Part shown: positions 48,286-55,935 of the stretch, in pieces
Layout of the letters: each line of letters starts with the position of its first letter
Position numbering within the stretch: position 1 is the stretch's first letter
From: Stenotrophomonas africana
Lineage (GTDB): Bacteria; Pseudomonadota; Gammaproteobacteria; Xanthomonadales; Xanthomonadaceae
Length of the DNA stretch: 64,000 bases
Assembly: GCF_013004645.1 (NCBI RefSeq)
Contig: NZ_JABEME010000002.1
Span: 310,001-374,000, forward strand
Direction: 5' to 3'
The notes under the pieces: model-generated
What the model was told of the DNA's origin: nothing
The model's database searches: none
What the model saw: only the letters and a program-made list of their open reading frames with translations
Made by a program: the position numbers and the translations under genes

Positions 48286-49428
48286 ATGCGTTTGGCAGCA
48301 CTCACACTGGCCGTCGCCACGGTCCTGGTCGCCGGCGGGTGCAACCGTCTCGGTGGCGGTGGTGACGCAGGCAAGGCCGCGTCGCTCGATTTCGACAAGC
48401 CGGTGTCCGGCGAGATCACCTCGCGCAGCGGTATCAACTACAACGACGGCAGCCACCACCAGCTCTACCAGATCAAGCTGGAAGACAAGCAGCTGGTCGG
48501 GCTGAAGCTGACCGGTTCGCTGAGCGGCTCGATCGCCGTGTTCAACAACGGCAGCCTGGTGGCCAGCAGCAACACCGGCTACGAGCGCGAAGGCGACGTT
48601 TCGCTTGCCTTCCGTGCCAACGGTGGCGGCACCTACCAGGTGGCGGTCAACGCCAACGGCTCGACCGATTACGGTCCGTACCGCCTGCGCGCCGAGAAGC
48701 TGGTGCCGTACGACGGCAAGCCGCTCGCGGGCAGTGGCGAGATCGTCGACATGCTGGCCGGTGGTTCCCAGGACTACACCCTGCAGGTCGACAAGGCCGG
48801 CCTGTACGAGATCCGCCTGGTGTCGGAGGTCTTCGATCCGGTGCTGAAGCTGTCGGGCCAGGGCGTGGATGCCGAGAATGACGATGGCGGGGACAGCACC
48901 AACTCGCGCCTGACCCTGTCACTGAAGCCGGGCAAGTACACCCTGACCGCACGTGGCCTGGGCGACGGCGTCAATGGCATGTTCACCCTGTCGGCCAACC
49001 GCATCGAGCTGCCCGGCAATCTGGTCGAGCGCGATGGCACGGCGCTGCCGAAGTCGGGCAGCGTGTACACGATGCTCGACAACGATGGCCGCCGCCGCTT
49101 CCTGCTGACCCTGGACCGCCCGGCCGACGTGCGCCTGGATGCGATTTCCAGCCAGGTCGATACCGTGCTGCGCGTGGTCGGTGGCGATGTCGAGTTGACC
49201 GACGACGACGGTGGCAACGGTACCAACTCGCGCCTGGAAGAGACCCTGCCGGCCGGTCACTACACTGTCGACGTTTCCAGCCTGAACAATGGCGCAGGCA
49301 TGGTGGAAGTGCGCGTGCAGGTGGATGGGGCCAGTGCTGACGGTGCTGCGGCCTCTGCGGCCCGCGCTGCGGCCGATGCCGCCGCCGTGGCCGATGACGC
49401 TGCAGCGGTGGAAGCTGCCAGCCGTTGA
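48286..49428 (+). CDS. Lipoprotein with two PPC-like beta domains
   Basis: 380 residues with a lipoprotein signal (LVAGGC, Cys19). The mature chain has repeats of the bacterial pre-peptidase C-terminal (PPC) type: DPVLKLSGQGVDAENDDGGD then KPGKYTLTARGLGDG, and TVLRVVGGDVELTDDDGGNG then PAGHYTVDVSSLNNG. The shared NDDGG/DDDGG-STNSRL motif may bind calcium. A first related domain is at about residues 33-140. The last 35 residues are nearly all Ala, Asp and Val. PPC domains are usually attached to secreted proteases; no enzyme domain is present here. A stand-alone envelope lipoprotein of unknown role. Confidence 0.7.
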   Translation: MRLAALTLAVATVLVAGGCNRLGGGGDAGKAASLDFDKPVSGEITSRSGINYNDGSHHQLYQIKLEDKQLVGLKLTGSLSGSIAVFNNGSLVASSNTGYEREGDVSLAFRANGGGTYQVAVNANGSTDYGPYRLRAEKLVPYDGKPLAGSGEIVDMLAGGSQDYTLQVDKAGLYEIRLVSEVFDPVLKLSGQGVDAENDDGGDSTNSRLTLSLKPGKYTLTARGLGDGVNGMFTLSANRIELPGNLVERDGTALPKSGSVYTMLDNDGRRRFLLTLDRPADVRLDAISSQVDTVLRVVGGDVELTDDDGGNGTNSRLEETLPAGHYTVDVSSLNNGAGMVEVRVQVDGASADGAAASAARAAADAAAVADDAAAVEAASR

Positions 49429-49433
49429 GGTGG

Positions 49434-49450
49434 TCCACGCGTAGCGTGGA
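49434..49450 (+). repeat. Short REP-like hairpin
   Basis: TCCACGC-GTA-GCGTGGA just after the lipoprotein stop. It resembles the stem of the GTAGATCCACGC-type REP copies but lacks the GTAG head. Confidence 0.5.
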
Positions 49451-49470
49451 TGACATCAAGGCTGCAACGG

Positions 49471-49501
49471 AAAAGGCCGGGCAATGCCCGGCCTTTTCTT
49501 C
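49471..49501 (+). terminator. Terminator of the PPC lipoprotein gene
   Basis: AAAAGGCCGGGC-AAT-GCCCGGCCTTTT then CTT. The symmetric A and T runs make it bidirectional; it could also serve the convergent macrodomain gene. Confidence 0.85.
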
Positions 49502-49519
49502 TACCTGCCGCGCTGCGGT

Positions 49520-50119
49520 TCAGTGCGCAGCGGCGAAGCCCGCATCGCCCAGAGGTGGGAGCATCGACGCGCGCGGTTCGTTGTCCGCGCTTTGCCCGGC
49601 GGCGCTCAACGCCTGCTGGTAGGCCTTGGCCGTAGCGGTATTGAACGCCACCAGCACGATGCGCATCGGCTGTGCATGGCTGCGCTGCCACGCCAGTGTT
49701 TCGGTCACTGCAATCTGTGCGGCCTGGTACAGCGGATAGCCGTATACGCCGCAGCTGATGGCCGGGAACGCGATCGACTGCACACCCAGCGATTCGGCCA
49801 GTTGCAGCGACTTCCAGTAGCAGTTGGCGAGCAACGCCGGTTCATCGCGTTGGCCGTCGTGCCAGACCGGGCCCACCGTGTGCAGTACATAGCGTGCAGG
49901 CAAAGCGTAAGCGCTGGTGGCGCGTACTTCGCCGGTCGGGCAACGCACGCCCGGGCGCAGCTCCGGCAGCTGCTCGCATTCGGCCAGCAATGCGGGGCCC
50001 GCTGCACGATGGATCGCGCCGTCCACCCCGCCGCCACCGAGCAGTGTTTCGTTGGCCGCGTTGACGATCGCATCCACCGCCAGGGTCGTGATGTCGCCCT
50101 GCCAAACTTCGATCTTCAT
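49520..50119 (-). CDS. Macrodomain protein (O-acetyl-ADP-ribose deacetylase-like)
   Basis: 199 residues from ATG 50119 ([20 protein letters not shown]). ADP-ribose-binding motifs are [40 protein letters not shown] and [20 protein letters not shown]. This is the MacroD/YmdB type, which removes ADP-ribose from proteins or deacetylates O-acetyl-ADP-ribose. A short low-complexity C-terminal extension of about 30 residues follows the domain. It is a single gene convergent with the lipoprotein gene. Confidence 0.92.
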   Translation of the reverse strand: MKIEVWQGDITTLAVDAIVNAANETLLGGGGVDGAIHRAAGPALLAECEQLPELRPGVRCPTGEVRATSAYALPARYVLHTVGPVWHDGQRDEPALLANCYWKSLQLAESLGVQSIAFPAISCGVYGYPLYQAAQIAVTETLAWQRSHAQPMRIVLVAFNTATAKAYQQALSAAGQSADNEPRASMLPPLGDAGFAAAH

Positions 50120-50288
50120 GCGTCCGTCTCCTGCCTGTGAGGTGATCCGCGCAGCATCTGCGCCGGCTGTTCCCACGGTAGGGGACAGGGCATCGATACT
50201 GCGTCATGACCGTCTCACGCGCTGCGATCCGACGGTCTTCACGCACGATGGCGGGCGACGCCTTCACGCAGGCTGAAGCGGAGGAGGG

Positions 50289-50324
50289 CGGCTCCCTTCC
50301 CCTGCGGAAAAGGGAGCCGACCCC
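50289..50324. repeat. GGGGTC-type palindrome near the cysK stop
   Basis: CGGCTCCCTTCCCC-TGC-GGAAAAGGGAGCCGACCCC, with the GGGGTC end on the right. It lies 5 bases after the cysK stop (minus strand), so it may end cysK transcription. Confidence 0.7.
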
Positions 50325-50329
50325 GGGTG

Positions 50330-51289
50330 TCACGGCAGGCCGGCCAGCCAGTCGTCGTCGGAACCCTCATTCACATCGGCGAACAGCGGCGTGGAGAAAT
50401 AGCGTTCACCGGTGTCCGGCAGCATGGCCAGAATCACTGAGCCCGGTTCGGCACGTGCGGCCACGTCCAGTGCGCTGGCCACGGTAGCGCCGGCGGAGAT
50501 GCCGACGAAGATGCCTTCCTCCGCAGCCAGTCGGCGTGCGGTGGCGATGGCGCGGTCATCTTCCACCGTCACCAATTCATCCACCACATCGCGGTTGAGC
50601 ACATCCGGCACGAAGTCCGGGGTCCAGCCCTGGATCTTGTGCGGCTTCCAGTCATCGCCCTTCAGCAGTGCGGCGCCGGCCGGCTCGGTGGCGATGATGC
50701 GGGTCTGCGGGCGCGCGACCTTCAGTACTTCACCCACGCCGGTGAGCGTACCGCCGGTGCCCCAGCCACTGACGAAGTAGTCCAGCCGCTTGCCGGCGAA
50801 GTCGCGCAGGATCTCGGCGGCGGTGGTGTTGCGGTGATACGCCGGGTTGGCCGGGTTGGCGAACTGGCTGGCCAGGAACCAGCCGTGCTCCTCGGCCAGT
50901 TCGCGTGCCCTGCGCACCATGCCGCTGCCGCGCTCGGCGGCCGGGGTCAGGATCACCTTGGCGCCGTAGGCGCGCATCAGCTTGCGGCGCTCCACCGAGA
51001 AGGTCTCGACCATGGTGGCCACGAACTTGTAGCCGCGCGCGGCGGCGACCATCGCCAGTGCCACGCCGGTGTTGCCCGAGGTGGCCTCCACGATCGTGTC
51101 GCCCGGCTTGAGCACGCCGCGCGCTTCGGCGTCGAGGATGATCGCCAGCGCCAGGCGGTCCTTGACCGAGCCGCCCGGGTTGAACGACTCGACCTTGGCG
51201 TAGACGCTGACCTGCGGTGGCGCCAGGCGCTGCAGCTTGACGATGGGGGTGTTGCCGACGGTATCGAGGATGGAGTCGTACAGGGCCAT
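50330..51289 (-). CDS. cysK: Cysteine synthase (O-acetylserine sulfhydrylase)
   Basis: 319 residues from ATG 51289 (MALYDSILDTVGNTPIVKLQ). The PLP Lys is K43 in SFNPGGSVKDRLALAI. The substrate loop is EATSGNTGVALAMVAAARGY, and the PLP-phosphate loop is VSGWGTGGTLTGVGEVLK. It forms cysteine from O-acetylserine and sulfide. The substrate-loop residue after Glu is Ala, as in CysM, but the overall sequence (ERRKLMRAYGAKVILTPAAE) looks more like CysK. It is divergent from cysB, its likely activator. Confidence 0.92.
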   Translation of the reverse strand: MALYDSILDTVGNTPIVKLQRLAPPQVSVYAKVESFNPGGSVKDRLALAIILDAEARGVLKPGDTIVEATSGNTGVALAMVAAARGYKFVATMVETFSVERRKLMRAYGAKVILTPAAERGSGMVRRARELAEEHGWFLASQFANPANPAYHRNTTAAEILRDFAGKRLDYFVSGWGTGGTLTGVGEVLKVARPQTRIIATEPAGAALLKGDDWKPHKIQGWTPDFVPDVLNRDVVDELVTVEDDRAIATARRLAAEEGIFVGISAGATVASALDVAARAEPGSVILAMLPDTGERYFSTPLFADVNEGSDDDWLAGLP

Positions 51290-51399
51290 GGAAGCGCTCC
51301 GGAAACGGGGCCGCGCCGGGTTTCGGCGGGCGAAGGGGGAGGGCTGGCTGTTCAGGCCAGCGGCTGCCGGCTGACCGTAGCGCCGGCATATGACGCCCG

Positions 51400-51445
51400 G
51401 AAATGACCAGATACCTTTCTTAAACAACCTTTGGTTATAAGCTGG
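51400..51445. promoter_or_regulatory. AT-rich cysK/cysB divergent promoter region, possible CysB site
   Basis: A clear drop in GC with ATACCTTTCTTAAACAACC and TTTGGTTATAAG (containing AACC-TT-TGGTT) between two divergent genes of one pathway. CysB sites are degenerate, so the assignment is only positional. Confidence 0.4.
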
Positions 51446-51496
51446 TGACGGCAAATGACCCTAGAGTGGACCTCCGCCCCACGCCGCCTGCCTCCC

Positions 51497-52480
51497 ATGA
51501 CGCTGACCCAGCTGCGCTATCTGGTTGCCATCGCCGACGCCGAGCTGAACATCACGCTGGCTGCCTCGCGCGTGCATGCCACCCAGCCCGGCCTGTCCAA
51601 GCAGCTCAAGCAGCTGGAGGACGAGCTTGGCTTCCTGTTGTTCGTACGCAAGGGCCGCAGTCTGGAGTCGGTTACCCCGGCCGGCACCGAGGTCATTGCC
51701 CGCGCCCGTGCGGTACTGGCCGAGGCCAACAACATCCGCACCTATGCGGCCAACCAGCGCCGCGAGAGCCAGGGCCAGCTGATCCTGACCACCACCCACA
51801 CCCAGGCACGCTTCGTGCTGCCGCCGGCGGTGGCGGCGATCAAGCAGGCCTATCCGCAGGTGAGCGTGCACCTGCAGCAGGCCGGCGAAGCCGATGCGCT
51901 GGATCGCCTGAACCAGGGTGATGCCGATATCGCCATCATCAGCACCGCCGGCGGTGAGCCCACCGATGGCATCGCGGTGCCGCTGTTCCGCTGGCGGCGT
52001 CTGGTGGTGGTGCCGAAGGGCCACCCGCTGGACCGCGCTGGCCGCGCCCCGGACCTGGCCGCGCTGGCCCGCCAGCCATTGATCAGCTACGAGTCCTCGA
52101 CCCGTCCGAACTCGTCGCTGCAGCGCGCCTTCGCCGCCAATGGGCTGGCGCCCGACCTGGCACTGACCGCGCTCGATGCGGATCTGATCAAGACCTACGT
52201 GCGTACCGGTCTGGGTGTAGGCCTGCTGGCGGAGATGGCGGTCAGTTCCAACGATGAAGACCTGCGCTCGTGGCCGGCCCCGGAGCCGATCACGGAGTGC
52301 ATTGCCTGGGCGGTGCTGCCGCGCGACCGTGTGCTGCGTGATTACGCGCTGGAGCTGGTGCATGTGCTGGCACCGCAGATTGATCCGCGCGACCTGCGCA
52401 GGGTGCTGGATGGCAACCAGGCGGCGGCGTGGCCGGTGCCACCGACGTGGGAGTCACTGACCCAGACCATCACGGTGTGA
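51497..52480 (+). CDS. cysB: CysB-type LysR-family regulator
   Basis: 327 residues from ATG 51497 (MTLTQLRYLVAIADAELNIT). The N-terminal winged helix (about 1-60) reads LAASRVHATQPGLSKQLKQL, as in CysB. The effector domain (about 92-300) has THTQARFVLPPAVAAIKQAY and LISYESSTRPNSSLQRAF. It senses the sulfur state through N-acetylserine-like inducers and activates cysteine biosynthesis genes. It is divergent from cysK. Length and start match CysB. Confidence 0.93.
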   Translation: MTLTQLRYLVAIADAELNITLAASRVHATQPGLSKQLKQLEDELGFLLFVRKGRSLESVTPAGTEVIARARAVLAEANNIRTYAANQRRESQGQLILTTTHTQARFVLPPAVAAIKQAYPQVSVHLQQAGEADALDRLNQGDADIAIISTAGGEPTDGIAVPLFRWRRLVVVPKGHPLDRAGRAPDLAALARQPLISYESSTRPNSSLQRAFAANGLAPDLALTALDADLIKTYVRTGLGVGLLAEMAVSSNDEDLRSWPAPEPITECIAWAVLPRDRVLRDYALELVHVLAPQIDPRDLRRVLDGNQAAAWPVPPTWESLTQTITV

Positions 52481-52567
52481 GGTGGGTCGAGCAGGGCTTG
52501 CAGCCCTGCACCTGCCGAATCAATGGCAAAAGCCGAAGCAACAGCAACAGCTGGCTTCCGTGGGGGC

Positions 52568-52665
52568 GGGGCGGTGTGGGCAGGCAGGACACGCCGTAAA
52601 CCCATCCCTGGGGGCTTGATGGCGCCATCCATGGCGCCAACGGTCCTGCCTGCCCACACCGCCCC
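52568..52665 (-). repeat. Long structured element, copy 5 (minus orientation)
   Basis: A perfect 23-bp outer stem (52568-52590 with 52643-52665). On the minus strand the core is TGGCGCCATGGATGGCGCCA, TCAAGCC, then a second hairpin ending TTTACGGCGTGTCC. It is bordered by CTGTCAGAGG and by a GAAGCAACAGCAACAG tract. The gap 52481-53094 has no gene; it holds copies 5 and 6, two REP monomers and one palindrome. Confidence 0.88.
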
Positions 52666-52692
52666 ACCTCTGACAGATTTCGATGGCTGTTG

Positions 52693-52741
52693 GTAGGTGT
52701 CGACCTTGGTCGACACGGTAGATCCACGCCATGCGTGGATG
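52693..52741 (+). repeat. Two tandem SMAG/REP monomers
   Basis: GTAGGTGTCGACCTTGGTCGACAC (52693-52716, whose stem starts inside the head) and GTAGATCCACGCCATGCGTGGATG (52718-52741), one base apart. Confidence 0.8.
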
Positions 52742-52768
52742 AAAGCTGTCAGATATCGAAATACATCT

Positions 52769-52809
52769 GGGGTCAGATCCGTTTTCCTTCGGAAAACGGA
52801 TCTGACCCC
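52769..52809. repeat. GGGGTC-type palindrome
   Basis: GGGGTCAGATCCGTTTTCC-TTC-GGAAAACGGATCTGACCCC, a perfect 19-bp stem with a 3-base loop. It shares only its ends with the copies at 26445 and 50289. Confidence 0.9.
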
Positions 52810-52844
52810 AAAGCCGTTCCAACAGACCGCAGGAAGCTGTCGAA

Positions 52845-52946
52845 GGCGGGGTGGGTCCGGTTGCGGGGGCGTGAGCCGCATGGATGCGGCGACCGAGCCT
52901 ACATGGACGTATTTACGGCGTCCCCCGCAACCGGACCCACCCCGCC
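52845..52946 (+). repeat. Long structured element, copy 6 (plus orientation), clearest copy
   Basis: A perfect 25-base outer stem (52845-52869 with 52922-52946). Hairpin 2 is GCCGCAT-GG-ATGCGGC (52875-52890). Hairpin 3 is GGACG-TATTTACGG-CGTCC (52905-52923), which abuts the returning outer strand. It is preceded by CTGTCGAAGG and followed by GGAAGCCCGCTTTTGCTTCG and a GCTGTT repeat tract. Confidence 0.9.
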
Positions 52947-53094
52947 TACCCACAGGAAGCCCGCTTTTGCTTCGGCTGTTGCTGTTGCTGTTGCTCCAGC
53001 TCGCAGCGGGTGCAGGGCGCAGCCCTGCCGATAAACCCCCTCCTGCGACGGTTCGTCGCACGGGTAACCCTGGACCCGGCTCTACACTAGCGGG

Positions 53095-53526
53095 GTGACC
53101 CGCCTGTCCCGCCCGCAGCGCCTTCTGCTCCAGCTCGCCGTCCTGGCGACGCTGCTGATGGTGCTTGCGCCACTGGTCAGTCGCGCGCTGCAGGCGCAGC
53201 CGATGGAGCACGTCGCGATGGCAGGCATGGACCACGCTGCCATGGGCCATGACATGCACGGCATGGCCATGGCCGGGCACGATCAACACGGGTCCTCACC
53301 GGTAGCGCCTGACCGTCCGCCCGACCCCCACGCCATGCACGGCGAAGCCTGCGAGTACTGCGTGCTGGCGATGCGCCTGCTGCCATGGCTGGCAGTACTG
53401 GTGCTGCTGTTGCCGCTGCTGTGGCGGCCGCGCCTGGTGTTCCCGTGGTCTCAGCAGGTTCTGCCCGCGCTGCGCTGGCCGGCGCATGCCGCGCGTGGGC
53501 CGCCGCGTTTCTCCATCGTTCGCTGA
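53095..53526 (+). CDS. DUF2946 family protein, copper-linked
   Basis: 143 residues, GTG start. A signal or membrane segment (about 10-32) is followed by a Met/His-rich stretch (AMAGMDHAAMGHDMHGMAMA, then GHDQHG), the conserved CEYC pair in GEACEYCVLAMRLLPW, and a second span (about 96-113). Met/His clusters and a CxxC fit binding of copper ions. It is directly upstream of a TonB-dependent copper receptor gene, a common pairing. Exact function unknown; a periplasmic or membrane helper in copper handling is the likely role. Confidence 0.82.
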   Translation: MTRLSRPQRLLLQLAVLATLLMVLAPLVSRALQAQPMEHVAMAGMDHAAMGHDMHGMAMAGHDQHGSSPVAPDRPPDPHAMHGEACEYCVLAMRLLPWLAVLVLLLPLLWRPRLVFPWSQQVLPALRWPAHAARGPPRFSIVR

Positions 53527-53597
53527 TGTCCCTATCGAATCTGCCGCACGACGCCTGACCGGCGCCGTGCGCGCGTGCGTACCTTGGAGCTGTTCCG

Positions 53598-55661
53598 ATG
53601 AAAATGACTTCCCGCCCCGCGGGCGCCTGCGCGCGCCTGCCGGTTGCCCTTGGCCTGGCCGTGGCTGCAACGCTGGCCCACGCTGCGCCCGCCGAAGAGG
53701 CGCGTACCCTCGACACGATGGTGGTCACCGCCGCCGCACCGTCCTCGCCGCTGCACTGGGTGACCGATCCGCGCCTGCCACGGCAGCCGGTGCCCGCCAG
53801 CGATGGCGCCGATTACCTGAAGACCGTTCCCGGCTTCTCCGCCATCCGCAACGGTGGCACCAACGGTGACCCGGTGCTGCGCGGCATGTTCGGTTCGCGC
53901 CTGAACATCCTCAGCAACGACGGCAACCTGATCGGTGCCTGCCCATCGCGCATGGACAATCCGCTGTCCTACATCGCGCCGGAGAGCTTCGACCGATTGA
54001 CCATCATCAAGGGGCCGCAGAGCGTGCGCTGGGGCGCCGGTGCCTCGGCCGGCACCGTGCGCTTCGAACGCGATACGCCGCGCTTCGAGGAGCCTGGCCT
54101 GCGGGCGGACGCCAGTGCGCTGGTTGGCTCGCGCAACCGCAACGACCAGGTGCTGGACCTGACCCTGGGCAATCCGACCGGCTATGTACGCGCCAGCGGC
54201 AACCGTTCCGAAGCTGACGACTACAAGGATGGCCACGGTGATGTGGTGCCCTCGAAGTGGCGCAAGTGGAATGGCGACGTGGCCGTTGGCTGGACGCCGG
54301 ATGCCGACACGCTGCTGGAGATTTCCGCCGGTGCCGGTGATGCCATCGCGCGTTACGCCGGGCGCGGCATGGACGGTGCCGCGTTCGAACGCACCAGCTA
54401 TGCCGCGCGCTTCGAAAAAAGAAATCTTCCCGGTGCGTGGGACACGTTGCAGGCCAACGTGTACTACAACGAGGCCGACCACGTGATGGACAACTACACG
54501 CTGCGCACGCCGAACCCGCACAGCATGATGCCGATGCCGATGGCGTCGAACGTGGATCGCCGTACCCAGGGCGGCCGGGTCAGTTCCGAGTGGCGCTGGC
54601 AGGACGTGCTGCTGGTGGCCGGTGTGGATGGCGAGGACAGCCGCCATCGTGGCCGCATGGGCATGGGCCGCGACACCTACCGACAGGCCGCCTGGGAGAC
54701 CGATGCCAACTTCCGCCGCTATGGCGTGTTCACCGAGTTGACCTTGGGCGCCGGCACCGACCAGCGCTGGATCAGTGGCCTGCGCATTGACCGCGCCAGC
54801 GTGCGCGATGAGCGGCACTCGATCCGCGGCATGATGGGGAACATGCCCAATCCGACTGCGGGCCAGCGCCGCAAGGAATGGCTCGGCAGCGGTTTCCTGC
54901 GCTACGAGCAGGACCTGGCCGATGGCCTGACCTGGTATGCCGGTCTCGGCCACAGTGAGCGCATGCCCGACTACTGGGAGTTGTTCTCGCCCAACCACGG
55001 TCCGTCTGGCGCAGTGAACGCGTTCACCGGCGTGCAGCCCGAACGCACCACCCAGCTCGACGTCGGCCTGCAGTACAAGGGACCGCGCGTGCAGGCGTGG
55101 GTTTCGGCGTACGCCGGGCAGATCCGGGACTACATCCTGTTCACCTACCATGGCAGCGGCATGATGGGCATGAGCCAGGCCAGCAACGTCGATGCGCGCA
55201 TCGCCGGTGCCGAAGCCGGGCTGGAGGTGAGCGTGGCCGAGCAGTGGAAGCTGGGCGGTACGCTGGCCTACGCCTGGGGCGAGAACCGCGACCAGCAGCG
55301 TCCGCTGCCGCAGATGCCGCCGCTGGAAGCACGCCTGAGCGCGAACTGGGAAGGCGAGCGCTGGAGTGCCGGTGCGCTGCTGCGCGCGGTGACCCACCAG
55401 CATCGTGTCGCCGATGGCCAAGGCAATGTGGTCGCGCAGGACCTGGGGCCGAGTGCCGGTTTCGCCACCTTCGCGCTCAATGCGGCCTACCGCTTCAGTT
55501 CGCAGCTGCAGCTCAGCGCGGGTGTCGACAATCTGTTCGACCGTGCCTACAGCGAGCATCTGAACCTGGCCGGCAGCGCCGATTTCGGCTTCCCGGCCGA
55601 TCCGGTGCGCATCAACGAGCCGGGCCGCAGCCTGTGGATGAAGGTGAACTACCGGTATTGA
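53598..55661 (+). CDS. TonB-dependent copper receptor (OprC/NosA type)
   Basis: 687 residues. The signal peptide (about 1-30, LAHAAP) is followed by a TonB-box-like LDTMVVTAAAPSS. The plug domain starts GADYLKTVPGFSAIRNGGTN and includes MFGSRLNILSNDGNLIGACP. The 22-strand barrel ends in SLWMKVNYRY. Met-rich loops (IRGMMGNMPNP; GSGMMGMSQ; MGMGRDTYR) are the expected copper-binding features of this receptor class. It takes copper across the outer membrane using TonB energy. It lies 71 bases after the DUF2946 gene, probably in one transcript. Confidence 0.92.
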   Translation: MKMTSRPAGACARLPVALGLAVAATLAHAAPAEEARTLDTMVVTAAAPSSPLHWVTDPRLPRQPVPASDGADYLKTVPGFSAIRNGGTNGDPVLRGMFGSRLNILSNDGNLIGACPSRMDNPLSYIAPESFDRLTIIKGPQSVRWGAGASAGTVRFERDTPRFEEPGLRADASALVGSRNRNDQVLDLTLGNPTGYVRASGNRSEADDYKDGHGDVVPSKWRKWNGDVAVGWTPDADTLLEISAGAGDAIARYAGRGMDGAAFERTSYAARFEKRNLPGAWDTLQANVYYNEADHVMDNYTLRTPNPHSMMPMPMASNVDRRTQGGRVSSEWRWQDVLLVAGVDGEDSRHRGRMGMGRDTYRQAAWETDANFRRYGVFTELTLGAGTDQRWISGLRIDRASVRDERHSIRGMMGNMPNPTAGQRRKEWLGSGFLRYEQDLADGLTWYAGLGHSERMPDYWELFSPNHGPSGAVNAFTGVQPERTTQLDVGLQYKGPRVQAWVSAYAGQIRDYILFTYHGSGMMGMSQASNVDARIAGAEAGLEVSVAEQWKLGGTLAYAWGENRDQQRPLPQMPPLEARLSANWEGERWSAGALLRAVTHQHRVADGQGNVVAQDLGPSAGFATFALNAAYRFSSQLQLSAGVDNLFDRAYSEHLNLAGSADFGFPADPVRINEPGRSLWMKVNYRY

Positions 55662-55682
55662 TCCGGCGGGTGTAAAAAAACC

Positions 55683-55712
55683 GGGGCCGGATCCCCGCCA
55701 GGATCCGTCCCC
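55683..55712 (-). terminator. Hairpin with T-run on the minus strand, after the copper receptor gene
   Basis: GGGGCCGGATCC-CCGCCA-GGATCCGTCCCC with seven As before it on the plus strand, so the T-run is on the minus strand. It could block minus-strand transcription; for the plus-strand receptor it would be a hairpin without a T-run. Confidence 0.5.
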
Positions 55713-55935
55713 GCCCGACGCCCTCTGCCGGGCAGCTTCGACTCTACGATGGCAACGCCTGCGGTGCACGGCTGGATACACCTCGACACACGCCGACATC
55801 GCCACGACCCGCCTTGCACGGAACGGATTCCGGGCGCTATCACGGCACTGGTTCCACGCTGGTAAACGCTTGGCACATACCGCTTTTGCGGGCCCTTGCC
55901 TACACTCGGCGGCCGTGGATCAATCAGGACCATTC

